The notes beneath the pieces were generated by a model. That model was not told where the DNA came from. It worked only from the letters and a program-made list of their open reading frames with translations, and ran no database searches. A stretch of DNA of 64,000 nucleotides from Euglena gracilis (lineage: Eukaryota > Euglenida > Euglenophyceae > Euglenales): contig CP154956.1 of NCBI GenBank assembly GCA_039621445.1, positions 65,550,257-65,614,256 of the forward strand. Direction: 5' to 3'. Shown here in pieces: positions 43,236 to 54,256 of this stretch. Position numbers and translations under genes: made by a program. How positions within the stretch are numbered: the first letter of the stretch is position 1; each line of letters starts with the position of its first letter.

Positions 43236-45874
43236 ATGCAACGCACAGGCCCCTGCCATCAATTCAATTATGCCTTATTACAGGCATCATTGCAAGACTT
43301 GACTAAGAAAATGGGGATTGGAAGCTTTTATGTGAAAGTGCTTCCAGTTCCCACGCCGATGAGGCACAACTGGTTCAATTGTCACATTTGCAACATTTGT
43401 CATCATTGACGGCGTTCGGCGATGAGCCCTCCACATCATTGGCTTCGGAGGCTAATGCGGCCTCTTCCGCACTCACCTTGCCACAACGGGGGTATTTGCC
43501 TCTGTATGCGGCAACGGTGCAGTTGCGCACACCGGAGAGACCCGTGGTGATTCCGCCACCGGGCGTCTCTGGTGATGGTGGGCTAGAAACCCCGTGTTTC
43601 TTTCAACCACCACCCGCTCTTCCACCGGCAAGCCGTTACAGAGCTTTGCCACCACCACCCGATCTTGGGTGCTATCCCGCACTGCCTTGGCAACCAGAGA
43701 CTCGCCTAGTGGTACCAGAATTCTCTGGTACATCCCAACCCATGGATGGCTATGGGAAGGGCACGGGGGAGCTCCTCACTGCTGAGGATGTGCAGGATAT
43801 CGTTGCTCGGCTTCCAGGGGATCACCCCCTTGTGAGGCAGTTCAACCATATGCAACAATGTGTTGCAGATTGTGCAACCGCACTGAACAAAGTGCTTCAG
43901 TCTGAGGAGGACAACCAGAAACATGCCTTTACCAAGCTGGAATACTGCTGGAATTACTTGCAGGAAGTTGGCAAATATTGCCAGAGGAATTTCGAAAGTG
44001 CAGGTATTGACCTTGCAAACTTTCGGGAAACCTTTGACAAAATGTGCCAACATCTCCCGCAAAACTTCCGGCAAACTAGTGAATACATGCACAAAGCGGA
44101 AGTGAGGAATGACCCCAAGTTTCTGCACTTGCATGACTCACTACAACTGTTAAACAGTTATCGGGACAAATGGAGTCCTGTTCATCCGCATTGCTGCATT
44201 TGCAACAACAGTTGCATGCACGAGATTCCTCGTCTGCAACATCCAGTACTGGTGGATTTGTGTCTGTGGACCACTTCGTCACCACCTTGTCCGCAACTTT
44301 CCATGAATCGCAAAACCGCATTATGCAGTTGTGCGATGAAACGGTAAAGTTTCGGCAATTCCAGTCACAAGCCAACGAGAAATTTGCTCCCAACACGTAT
44401 GTGCGGCAGTTGGAGGAGCGACCTTCCCGTTTGGAGCAGAAAACCTGCTATTGTGACGCAAATCAGGTTGGATTTTCGAATCCGAGCGCGAAAGTCGCGG
44501 AAGTGGCACAACGGCAGGATTCCTGCAGTTGCAGTTGCAATCCGACATTGGCGGGATTAACTCGGCCATTGCCGGCTTGCAACAAAGCTATTCCGCACTT
44601 TCCCACCGAGTTCCGGACGTTAGCGGTATTCAAACGGCTATTGGGGAACTCCAGACCCGGTATGCATCGGTGTCTACCAAAGTAACGGAAATACAGTCTC
44701 TATCTGCAGGTTCTAGTTCCCGAATTACGGCGAACCCTGATTTCAGAGCATTTTATGACACAATGCTCACTGGCAATCAGGAAACCTTGCAAGATTTCTG
44801 CAGTAGCCTATTACGGCCTGAGGAATCGGTTAATCGGAATCCCCGATCCATGCAAGGTGAGATTACCAGGTTGGATGAGCAAATTTACGCGTTGTTGGAT
44901 AAACCACAACCCGGAAATTTACCTTTGGGTACCACAACCGCGTTGTCGGATAACCCTGCACCGGTTGCACCCATCACCATTCTCTCACATGCAGTAAAAG
45001 CATTAACGGGACAACTCCAATTATTGGATGAGTCTCACGGGAAACTTGTCCAAGATGTCACCGGAATTTCCGAAACGATCCCGCATTTGGATGACTTTTC
45101 CCGTTACCGCAAGCGTATTCACGCTTTGGAGGATGATGTTGACCGTATTTGCGGCCAACTCCGGCTTGTTGAGCATTTGGAGCAAAGTGTGCATGACTTG
45201 TCTGTGGGTTTGGACAATGTGTCTAACCAACAGCGGGTTTTACACCGCATTTCGGCAGTATGCATTGACGAAGATGCACCAAATGTTCCAGGGTCGCGTT
45301 TCCATAACCCGACTCTAGGTGCACATGCACCACCACCACCCGTGTTCGCGCGTGTCACAATCCGCGATTCCGCGACTTGTGCCACCAGAAGCGTGATTCT
45401 TATCGCGAGGCATCGCGATCGCATTCGTGAAGCGGATCATCCTCTTCGTCATCTTCATCGGGAGAACCCCGATACACGAGTCATGGTCAACGGAATTCCC
45501 GTTCACCACGGCGGTTTGATGGTAAATCGGGAAACCGATCACCCCGCCATTTCGAATCTCGTCACAAACCTCGTTGTTCACAATACATATCGAGTGATCA
45601 CCACTCATCCCAATGCTCAAGATCTCGTTCCCCCCGGCCGGGCCAACGCCATCGCGGTATTTACCGCGGTGACAATGGTCACTCCTCCAGCCGCCATAAA
45701 GTCGGTTTCAAGTTATCTTGTTTGGAGGAGGAAACCCCAGCTCCTGGCAGGGAGGGGGATGTGACCTCGGATGCTGACTTCAGCGAGGCCAGCATGGCGG
45801 TGCGCACGCTGACCTCAGCCTGTACCTCCAAAGGGCCCGCCACCGGCTATTTGGCCGGTTCGGACCTGGAGTGA
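43236..45874 (+). pseudogene. Chromovirus element C: Gag with internal deletion
   Basis: Start MQRTGPCHQFNYALL is shared with element B. It continues with frameshifts near 43,370, 44,150 and 44,520 through the same coiled-coil Gag as B (LPPPPDLGCYPALPWQPETR; IVARLPGDHPLVRQF; FSRYRKRIHALEDDVDRI). At about 45,350-45,395 it jumps from the end of the coiled-coil part straight into the RS-rich nucleocapsid. The capsid domain and first zinc knuckle, about 1.3 kb in B, are missing. The tail ends GSDLE then stop near 45,874. The protein could not form normal capsids alone, so C is non-autonomous. Confidence 0.8.
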
Positions 45875-45881
45875 GGGACCC
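45731..45881 (+). repeat. 150-bp direct repeat, left copy (flank of TRIM 2)
   Basis: The end of gag (GAAACCCCAGCTCCTGG... to ...GAGGGACCC). Repeated at 47,247-47,396, about 95% identical, and directly abutting the TRIM on both sides. Confidence 0.85.
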
Positions 45882-47246
45882 AGTTCTCTGAGTGTCACTT
45901 TTCACTGAAATCCTTCGAAATCCCAGATTTGAGCTTCAAAATACCAAACTTGTGGAATCTTTCCGACGGAACTTCCACCAGTAAAAACCCTTCAAAGGCA
46001 TCAAAACAAAGTCTTCCAAGGCGAATGAGACAAATTATTCAGCTTTGTTGCCACCTACAAAGATACGAGGCATTTTTGCTGTGTGAATTAGGCTTCGCTC
46101 TTCCTAATTTTGGCTGTGACCGGCTAAGTCGGCCACCTCTGTGCCAGACGGGCCGCCAACACTCCCCTCCCAGGCCTCTTGCGCCATGCCTTTGGCAATT
46201 TCTGCGGCCCGTTTCTTTGAAATTTTGGCGGTCTTGTCCCAAAATCATGGCACTTTCCCCCCAAAATTGTGCAGCAACGTTGTCGATTGGTGGTCAGAAA
46301 TGGCACAAACACAAAGGAATTAAATCGAAGATCTTGGTTCCACACCAGAGTCAGATGGAAATGGTAAAGGTCACACTGGGGTGCATCCTCTTTCCCCATG
46401 AGCCTCAACTGGGGCTCACAGTGAGCTTGTCCAGGGGCATCACAGTGGGAGCCACTGCCAGTGCAAAACCTTTGGCATCCACAACCTCCAAACCTCAACT
46501 CCAACTAGAAAGGAGGGGTATTGAAGAGTGAGCCATCACCAGAAATTCTGCACTACATCCCAACCCTGCAAGCCTCAACTCAAATTCATAAAATGAGGGG
46601 CATTGAGGGGGAGCAATCACCAAACAAAACTGTAAATTGTGGTGAACCTGATGCTGACCATGTACCAGTGGTGCATCGCATGGTTGGCACAAAATACAAC
46701 AAAATGTTCAATGAATGTTGCTGGACTGCTGCAGGGAGCAGCCACAGCCAACATAAAACTTAAACTTCTTCAACTTCAACAGCTGGATCCAGCATCTCCT
46801 CTCCAGCTGAGGCATCAGCCACATCTGACTTCCAAAATCTTCAAAATCTTCCCACATCATGCACCAAATCCGCTAAAATCTGCCAAATTTGCTTGCATCA
46901 CAATCTGAAATGTCTTCTTTCGATGAACCACTCACTGATACTTGACCTCCATACCTTGGCAAACCCTGAATACCTTGAGTTCTCTGAGTGTCACTTTTCA
47001 CTGAAATCCTTCGAAATCCCAGATTTGAGCTTCAAAATACCAAACTTGTGGAATCTTTCCGACGGAACTTCCACCAATAAAAACCCTTCAAAGGAATCAA
47101 AACAAAGTCTTCCAAGGCGAATGAGACAAGGTATTCAGCTTTGTTGCCACCTAGGCATTTTTGCTGTTTGAATTAGGCTTCGCTCTTCCTAATTTTGGCT
47201 GTGACCGGCTAAGTCGGCCACCTTTGTGCCAGACGGGCCGCCAACA
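45882..47246 (+). mobile_element. TRIM-like LTR element, copy 2 (1.37 kb) inside element C
   Basis: Direct terminal repeats 45,882-46,161 and 46,978-47,246 (about 97% identical apart from a 12-bp gap). They start AGTTCTCTGAGTGTCAC and end GGGCCGCCAACA, matching TRIM 1 at both ends (TTCTGAGTGTC; GCCGCC-ACA). The interior has no recognised coding region. It is flanked by 150-bp repeats instead of the 4 bp seen at TRIM 1. Confidence 0.75.
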
Positions 47247-48237
47247 GAAACCCCGGCTCCTGGCAGGGAGGGGGATGTGACCTCGGATGCTGATTTCAGC
47301 GAGGCCCGCATGGCGGTGCGCACGTTGACCTCAGCTTGTACCTCCAAAGGCCCGCCACCGGCTATTTGGCCGGTTCGGACCTGGAGAGAGGGACCCCAAA
47401 AACCGAAGGGACGGACTCTGGGCTGATAAACAGATGGAGGTAGGACGTCATGAACCCTCCCCCCCCCCCCGAGTGCATCGGCTATTGCGGTCAGTACCCA
47501 GAAAATTTTCGCGCCCCCCCCACTCCCCATTTTCCGCTCGGAAAGTTGAGCGAAGGCAGAAAGGGTCAAGGAGAACTTGGCAAGAAATCGAATTTTGAGC
47601 CATACCCTTCACTTTCCCTAACCCCACGACACTAGCTCTCCAAGCGGAATCAAAGTTCCAAAATTTCTACAATTTTTAAATTTCATTTTTCACGCCAGTG
47701 CTTTTCCTTAGCACCCCCCCCCTTGTGTGTCGGTGATTGGGACGCATTTTGGACAGTGTCCTACCCATCAGTCCCAAAACCATGCACAACCCCCACCTAG
47801 CTAAAATTTTCGGGGTACTGGGTTCGGTTTCACAAAATTCTTGGTGCTGGCGTAAGTTTGGGATAGCCCTGTTACGTCAGTACCAGCTGGCAGTGGATAC
47901 CCGCTCCTGCTGTTTGCACACAACTCCATACTCTTCATTGCCTTCCAAACTCCCCATTACCTGTGGCGTCAACCGTGACGACCACCAAATTTTCTACACC
48001 GTTTTCAAAAACTTTTACCCCGTTCTCCACCACACCTACCAACGTTTTCTACAACGGATGTACCGAGAAAGTTACCCCCTGCCCAGCCACACACCAGCTT
48101 TCGTTCCCCATGAGGCAGGGCAAGCAAGTAGCGGTACTCCTCCCACGTTTCACTGGGTTCCAAGACGAAAGCCCAATGGCCAGAAGTACGTACAGTGTCG
48201 AGTAGTCGCCCAGCTGCACAAACACCCCGTTTTCAAC
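47247..48237 (+). pseudogene. Chromovirus element C: end of gag and protease remnant
   Basis: Begins with the second copy of the gag end (to 47,396). It then follows element B's protease region (CAGATGGAGGTAGGAC; GTACCCAGAAAATTTTC), with blocks corresponding to the flap (GTACTGGG...GTTACGTCAG). A DTG motif is not recoverable. The linker near 47,960-48,237 matches B (12,120-11,850) until the DNA transposon. Confidence 0.7.
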
Positions 48238-48751
48238 CATGTTCCCGCCCGTGGGCGCCCGAATTGTTTCAAAACGGCGTTCCGGCTTTTCGGCCGCTGC
48301 GAGCGGCGAAAAAGCCGTGGAAAACGGCCGAAAAGCCGTGTTGAACGGCGAATATGCCGTTTCACCGGGCCCTTTTGGCAGAAAAGCCGTTTAGCCGGCA
48401 GCACTGGCGCAAAAGCCGGCTTGTCGAACTCCCCCCCGAGGAAAACCGAAGAGGGAGCAAGGGACACCGAGGGCGAAGCACCAAGACCTTGTGAAACTGA
48501 GGCACCCCTTCATTCTGCCGCCGCACGAGGCAGAAAAAAACGCCCATTTTCTTTGCCGTGGCCTTTTTTTTTAACGTGGCTGGCTTTCCCCGTTTGTTCC
48601 GACAACATACTTGCCAACCCCTCAACTAGCAAGGAAAGACATCGCAATACAAAACTGTTCGGGTGCTGTCAAAAAAGTGCGTGCTGTCACTGTTGTGCCT
48701 CCGCCACTTTGTTCTGCAACGAGTGCAGTATAAGCTCTTGAAAAAGAGAAG

Positions 48752-48880
48752 TGCGTGTGTGTCTGTGTGTTTGCGTGTGCATTTGCGTGTGCATTTGTGT
48801 GTGTGTGTGTGCGTGCGTGTGCATGTGCGTGTGCGTGTGTGTATGTGTGTGCGCGTGGGTGTGTGTGGCTGCACGCCCGT
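48752..48880 (+). repeat. GT-rich microsatellite
   Basis: Imperfect (GT)n with interspersed GC and CAT, about 130 bp, inside the DNA transposon. Confidence 0.9.
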
Positions 48881-49084
48881 GCATGTGTGTTTTCTGTCTT
48901 TCTATGTGCATATCTCGTTCAGGAAAAAGAATTCCTCTACGAAAACGCTGTCTCCAATTCTCGTGGGAGTGCATTCCAGTTGGTGACCTCAGCGGGTGGT
49001 GCAGCACAGAAAGGGCAAATTTCCCGACCGGCTGCGGTTGCTGTGGGTCCATCTGCACCTGTCACTTTGTATTCCACCATGTGA

Positions 49085-50087
49085 TCACCCACGAAGAAAT
49101 TTCGTATTCGCAGTTGTTTTCCTCCAACAGTGGCTGTTGCAAATAGGGTGCCTTTCAAAGAGGTGTCTGGGGCCAAGCAGGTTACATCTGTTTTCTTTTT
49201 TGTCCTCAGACGTCACAAACAACACATCAATGAAAAGCACCCTGGGAAAGCCTTCTAAATGCTCCAAAGCGGCATCAAAACCAGCTCCTTGAAGTAGGGC
49301 TTTCACAGAAGCCATACTTTCTGTCCCCAGAAGAACGGCACAGTGAGCGTACCGCTCCACTGCATGCAACTTAAAATGCTGGTGTTTCCCCGTGAGGGCC
49401 ATTGTTAAGGTGAGGTAATTTGTCTTCCATCGAGGAACACCATCAACACCCCAGCGTACCCAAAGTTCACCTGGTTTGGGCCAGTCAGGTTGTGTCCACC
49501 CACCTTCCATGACGCTGAGTACATGTGCCAGTTTTCGCACATTGTCCACACTCGCTGAAGGCCACCCACCAGAATACCGGCTCAAGGGGCGTTCCATTTC
49601 TGGACCTTTCAAATACTCCCACGTTAGTTGAACACATGTCCACGGGACAGTTCTTCCCAATGCGACGTCACGTGTTGTTCGTCCGGATATACCACAGTAC
49701 CGTCGTTCAAAACACATGTCGATTGCGTTTTTTTTTCACATCGTCCACATACGGCTTGTGTTTGGTGTCAACAAGGACAATACGTCCTGGGGTGTGTTCA
49801 GCCAGCCCCCAAATACCACCAAACGTTTGATTAACAGAAGCCAGAAATTTTTTCAGCCTTCTCCACTCAGTCACACGACTAATTCCTGTCTTCTTGCTTC
49901 TTCGTGCCATGGTGAAAAACTGAATGTCTTGCGCAGAACGTTTCACGTCCGAAATAAGGAAGTCCTTCAAAGCACAAAGGGAAGAAGGACCAGACGAAAG
50001 ACGTCCACAGAAAGTGCAGAATCGCAGCAGTATTGGGCTAAAAAGACGAATTGCCAAAAATGAGTGGCAAAAAAGCCGAAAAGCCAA
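49085..50087 (-). pseudogene. Putative transposase of the DNA transposon
   Basis: Two minus-strand frames (49,707-50,087 and 49,085-49,717) join across a T8 homopolymer at about 49,730. The first has a basic start (MARRSKKTGISRVTEWRRLKKF, helix-turn-helix-like), the second WVRWGVDGVPRWKTNYLTLT, which could hold the first catalytic Asp of a DDE fold, then LHAVERYAHCAVLLGTESM. No family recognised. The assignment depends on its place inside TIRs. Confidence 0.5.
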
Positions 50088-50202
50088 AAGTGAACGGCAT
50101 TATCGCCGAAAAGCCGAAAAACAACGGCTAAAAAGCCGAAAAGCCGCAAAAAATGTGTCAAAAAGCCGAAAAGCCGAAATGAAACACTCATGGGCGGGAA
50201 CA

Positions 50203-50229
50203 CAGATGTGTCGATTAAAGACACATCTG
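50203..50229 (+). other. Conserved hairpin in element C linker
   Basis: A 10-bp perfect stem, CAGATGTGTC with GACACATCTG, loop GATTAAA. The DNA transposon target CA is the first two bases of this stem. Confidence 0.7.
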
Positions 50230-50600
50230 TACACCCCCCAGCAGCTACAAATGCGCACCCCCATTTTTACACACACACCCCACCAGACCGACATGGGCAC
50301 CCAGGACAACTAATCTGACAACCCCAGCCAATGTGTGCACTCAAGGAGAATTTCCGCTTTGCCATGTTTTCTTTCTGCATGTTCAGTTCAAAAAAATGAC
50401 ACTAACACCGATTTTACGCACAACCAACACTTGGGTACGGTTTGCAATGCACGACCGTACATCAAGTACTCCAACAACGAGGTGTTGCCTTGTTTTTTGG
50501 ACGCGCGAAATCTGTTTCACACACCTTCCACACCTCCATCTGGCATGTTATGGAATGGGTATGTATCCATTCAGCACAAAATGCTAAAAATTTTTTTTCA
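50230..50600 (+). pseudogene. Chromovirus element C: protease-RT linker remnant
   Basis: Matches element B 11,420-11,810 in inverse orientation (CAGCAGCTACAAATGCGCA; CATCAAGTACTCCAACAACG; CATCTGGCATG). The Cys motif is broken (CVHS in place of CVHC). Homology ends where the satellite begins; RT and integrase are absent from element C. Confidence 0.7.
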
Positions 50601-51850
50601 GATTCGCGAATGTCGCGAATCTCAATCGCGGATATCGCGATCAAAATCATGATTACCATGATTTCCGTCGCATTTCCCGCGAAAAATTTTTCAGATCCGT
50701 GAATGTCGCGATCTGAATCGCGGAAACGCGATCGGAATCATGATTACCAGGATTTCCGTCGCATTTCCCGCGAAAAATTTTTCAGATCCGCGAATGTCGC
50801 GATCTGAATCGCGGAAATCGCGATCGGAATAATGATTACCATGATTTCCGTCACATTTCCTGCGAAAATTTTTTAGAGTCGTGAATGCAGCGATCTGAAT
50901 CGCGGAAATCGCGATCGGAATCATGATTACCATGATTTCCGTCGCATTTCCCGCGAAAAATTTTCAGATTCGCGAATGCCGCGATCTGAATCGCGGAAAT
51001 CGCGATCGGAATCATGATTACCATGATTTCCGTCGCATTTCCCGCGAAAAGTTTTCAGATTCGCGAATGTCGCGATCTGAATCACGTAAATCGCGATCGG
51101 AATCATGATTACCATGATTTCCGTCGCATTTCCCACGAAAATTTTTCAGATTCGCGAATGCCGCGATCTGAATTGCGGAAATCGCGATCAGAATCATGAT
51201 TACCATGATTTCCGTCGCATTTCCCACGAAAATTTTTCAGATCCGCGAATGTCGCGATCTGAATCGCGGAAATCGCGATCGGAATCATGATTACCATGGT
51301 TTCTGTCGCATTTCCCGCGAAAAATTTTCATATTCGCGAATGTCGCGATCTGAATCACGGAAATCGCGATCGGAATCATGATTACCATGATTTCCGTCGC
51401 ATTTCCCACGAAAATTTTTCAGATCCGCGAATGTCGCGATCTGAATCGCGGAAATCGCGATCGGAATCATGATTACCATGATTTCTGTGGCGTTTCCCAC
51501 GAAAATTTTTCAGATCCGCGAATGTCGCGATCTGAATCGCGGAAATCGCTATCGGAATCATGATTACCATGATTTCCGTCGCATTTCCCGCGAATGTCGC
51601 GATCTGAATCGCAGAAATCACGATCTGAATCACGGATATCGCGATTGGAATCATGATTACCATGATTTCCGTCGCATTTCCTGGGAAAATTTTTCAGATC
51701 CGCGAATGTCGTGATCTGAGTCGCAAAATCGCGATCGGAATCGTGATTACCATGATTTCCGTCGCACTTCTCGCGAAAAATTTTCGGATTCGTGAGTGTT
51801 CATGATCTGAGTCGCGGAAGCTGCCAGCGGAGTCATGATCACCAAGAACG
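50600..51850. repeat. 91-bp tandem satellite
   Basis: About 13-14 head-to-tail units of 91 bp. Each contains ATGATTACCATGATTTCCGT, CGCATTTCCCGCGAAAA, TTCGCGAATGTCGCGATC and TGAATCGCGGAAATCGCGAT. Anchors recur at 50,648, 50,739, 50,831, 50,922, 51,013 and every 91 bp to 51,559, with the last units degraded. Very rich in TCGCGA. It fills the place of RT/integrase in element C. Confidence 0.95.
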
Positions 51851-51866
51851 TCCGTAGCTTTTTCTT

Positions 51867-53960
51867 CTAATTTTGTTCAAATTCCGTTTGTCCACCGACA
51901 GGTGGAGATGGGAACACCCTCAGGAGCAGGGAGAGCACGTGGGGGATTTCCTCTACGCTGTGCTGCCTTCTTCGGCACAGCTGGCCAGATGAAGCACTCA
52001 CAGGGGATATACCTGTGGCTGCAACGCTTGTCCTGATTGCTGAGCCCCAAGCCGACGTGGTTGGTATGGTCCTCGAAGATAGCCTCGAGGAACCTGCCAG
52101 TCCCACTGCACGCACCTCCTTACGAGGCCGTGTGCTCGGCGCCGTGGTCACCGGCATTATTGCCGTGGCTGCTGCGGTAACGCCACCAGGTGGCAACGTA
52201 GCATCAGGCTCCGCTACTGAGGTCGTGGAGACACCAGATGCCGGTGCCCCCACACCCCCACCTCCGGCGGTGCAACCACCATCAGGGGATGAACCCCGGC
52301 CGACAGAGACATCTGTCGTACCGGCTACAACGGAGGAGCAACCTCCTGTGGCAGTGGCGACAGCAGTCGAGGAGGATGAACCTCCTTGACCGGAGGTCGA
52401 GATGGAAGTGGAGGTGATTCCCGCACGACCACCGACACCGCGCAGGATCCCTGCAGTATCAGTATCAGTATTCATGGGAATGTCAGCGCCTGTGGCAGCA
52501 CCGATTCCGGTGACGGCCACAGTGCCACGCCCCGTTGGGCAGGACGAACCTGCTCGACGACGGCCGGCTGAACAGCCCAATGAATGAGTTCCGACCCCTC
52601 GGAGCGTCCTGAGCGACCCAGCGGTCATTATGCCCGCTTCGCTAAGACGGCAACTGTCCGCTACGGCGTCATCTGCTCCTGATAACAGGAGTAAACCGCA
52701 GGCGTCGCCTCCTGATTCCGGGAGCGCGAAGCCCAAAGGAGGCAAACCGGGTGCTGCACCCTATAAGCCTCCTGCCAAAGGCGGTGACCAGACATCACCA
52801 CCGAGAGGTGGCGCTGGAGGCCAGACTGGCGGACAGCCGGAAGGCCCTGCAACGACGCACGACTATTCAGCCGTCCATTGTCCGGCTGCGGTCAGGGCAA
52901 ACCGAAAGGTGAGGGTCGTGGCCGACAGGCCGAATCCTCCCCCACCGCAACAGGATGGAGGAGGTGGAGACGAAACCCGCCTCACCTCCGTGTTTCCGGA
53001 CGCCCATCTCTGGGTCCAGGATGTCCTGCTCAGCATAGGCTCCGTGGAAACACAGACGACGTAGCTGATCGCTATTATGCATCAGAAAGGATCACTGAGT
53101 CAGTGGACTCACCCTCGCTTCGTTTTGCACGAGCGAGTATCAGTGATTTGCCTGATTCCGTGGTATATACCACTCCTAAAGGCAGATTGTCTGTCCTCTA
53201 CCCTGCTTCGGGTATTCGCCCGAACAGCTATTTCGAAGACCCTTTGCGGTATTCGCCGCTAGTAAGTCCCCACCGGGACGCTGCCATGTGCAGGATTCCG
53301 TGCGCATGCACGCACACCCCTCTCCCCTCTCCCCTCTCGCGAGCGTGCGACACGCAACGCACAGGGCCGAAGGCCCACCTTTTCCTTTCCTTTTGTCTTC
53401 TGCCGTTTGAGGCCTTAAGGCTGCCAGACAGCACACCGTTTCCTGGCCTAAGCCAACCCGCCACTCCTCTTTACTTTCCCCCCGGGGCAAAATGCTGTCG
53501 CCGGCAGTTGGTTTTGTAGAGCAGGATTTTTCGTTTGCGTGGTCAGGTTTGACTGGCCATGTGCCCTGCCCAGGTTTGACTGGTCAGGTGCCCCCCTCCT
53601 TCCACACCCTCCCCATGGGTTTTCCTGGAATGCCAATGGACCCAACCCCAAGTGCCTTGGGCACACCCAAACTGGGTGGATGGGTTTTCCTGAGCAAAGA
53701 AACCTGCCAGCCCCATTTTACCCAGCGGGCTGTGATATACTATACCCATAAGCCTAGCAAAATAGGTGAAACCGTTTTGCGTGTTTTTGGCTTTTTGGGT
53801 TCCCCTCCCTTCCGCGTTTTTGAGTGGACCCCTGTGCGATGGAAAGGGGACCCTGAGAATGCGTCAGGGTACACCTCCCACAGACCAGGTCTGTGACCGG
53901 CATCCCTCTGACCAGAATGCCTGGTCCAGAAGGGAAATCGGGCATGGCCCTGGAGGGGGA
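51867..53960 (+). other. Element C 3' region with unrecognised ORFs
   Basis: Open frames at 52,015-52,389 (Ala/Val/Pro/Thr-rich, one hydrophobic stretch VLGAVVTGIIAVAAAV), 52,402-52,587 and 52,630-53,064 (Gly/Pro/Lys-rich). No recognised family, though B also carries a Pro-rich ORF before its LTR. From 53,070 to 53,960 there is no recognisable gene. The last bases before the 3' LTR (TGGAGGGGGATG) form a polypurine tract. An env-like gene is not supported. Confidence 0.4.
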
Positions 53961-54256
53961 TGTGTACCAGGCGTATGCTCTCTGCCCTTCCGATAAGGAA
54001 GTAGGCATGAGAGCAGGTCCTGTTAGGATCTTCTCACTCCCCCTTTCTCTCTCCACAGGTGGTATTCTTTTATATTATTATTTTGCCTTTCTTCCTCGGA
54101 CTTATTACAGTCCGTTATCCTTTCCCTGTCTGCTCCCTGTGCTTTGCTTCGGGAAGTGGGAAAAGGGTTTTTTGTTACTCTGATTTTCCTGACCCAAGTA
54201 GGTCCGCACCAAGGCGAAAGCGAGGCTTTGGGGAAAAGGGGAATCAGACGTACACT
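53961..54256 (+). repeat. 3' LTR of chromovirus element C
   Basis: Same 296 bp as the 5' LTR with 3 substitutions. Preceded by the polypurine tract and followed by CTCTG, the target duplication. Joining 42,725 to 54,262 restores the LINE reading frame (...RRL-WLRARLLRLLAEN), which confirms the insertion. Confidence 0.92.

Larger units (their letters stand above)
48240..50202 (-). mobile_element. DNA transposon with short TIRs, inserted in element C
   Basis: 1,963 bp. The ends are inverted TGTTCCCGCCC, extending to about 15 of 18 matches, and the insertion duplicates CA (48,238-48,239 and 50,203-50,204). The empty site is visible in element B, where the same sequence is uninterrupted. Both subterminal regions are packed with GCCGAAAAGCCG and its complement, probably transposase-binding repeats. 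Superfamily not assigned; a 2-bp CA duplication does not match the common TA or TTAA families. Confidence 0.8.

Noticed and set aside
48755-49084. Cys/Val-rich protein with CVCV repeats
   Set aside because: Translation of a GT microsatellite.
50923-51714. Series of 61-residue ORFs starting every 91 bp
   Set aside because: Direct consequence of the 91-bp satellite period, not separate genes.
50600-51850. CRISPR array
   Set aside because: Units are full tandem repeats with no unique spacers, in a eukaryotic retrotransposon.
51867-52745. Minus-strand Ser/Gly/Thr-rich protein
   Set aside because: No domain; antisense of an equally uninformative Pro-rich frame.
51867-53960. Envelope gene of element C
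   Set aside because: Only one weak hydrophobic stretch, no signal peptide, no cysteine pattern or glycoprotein-like features.
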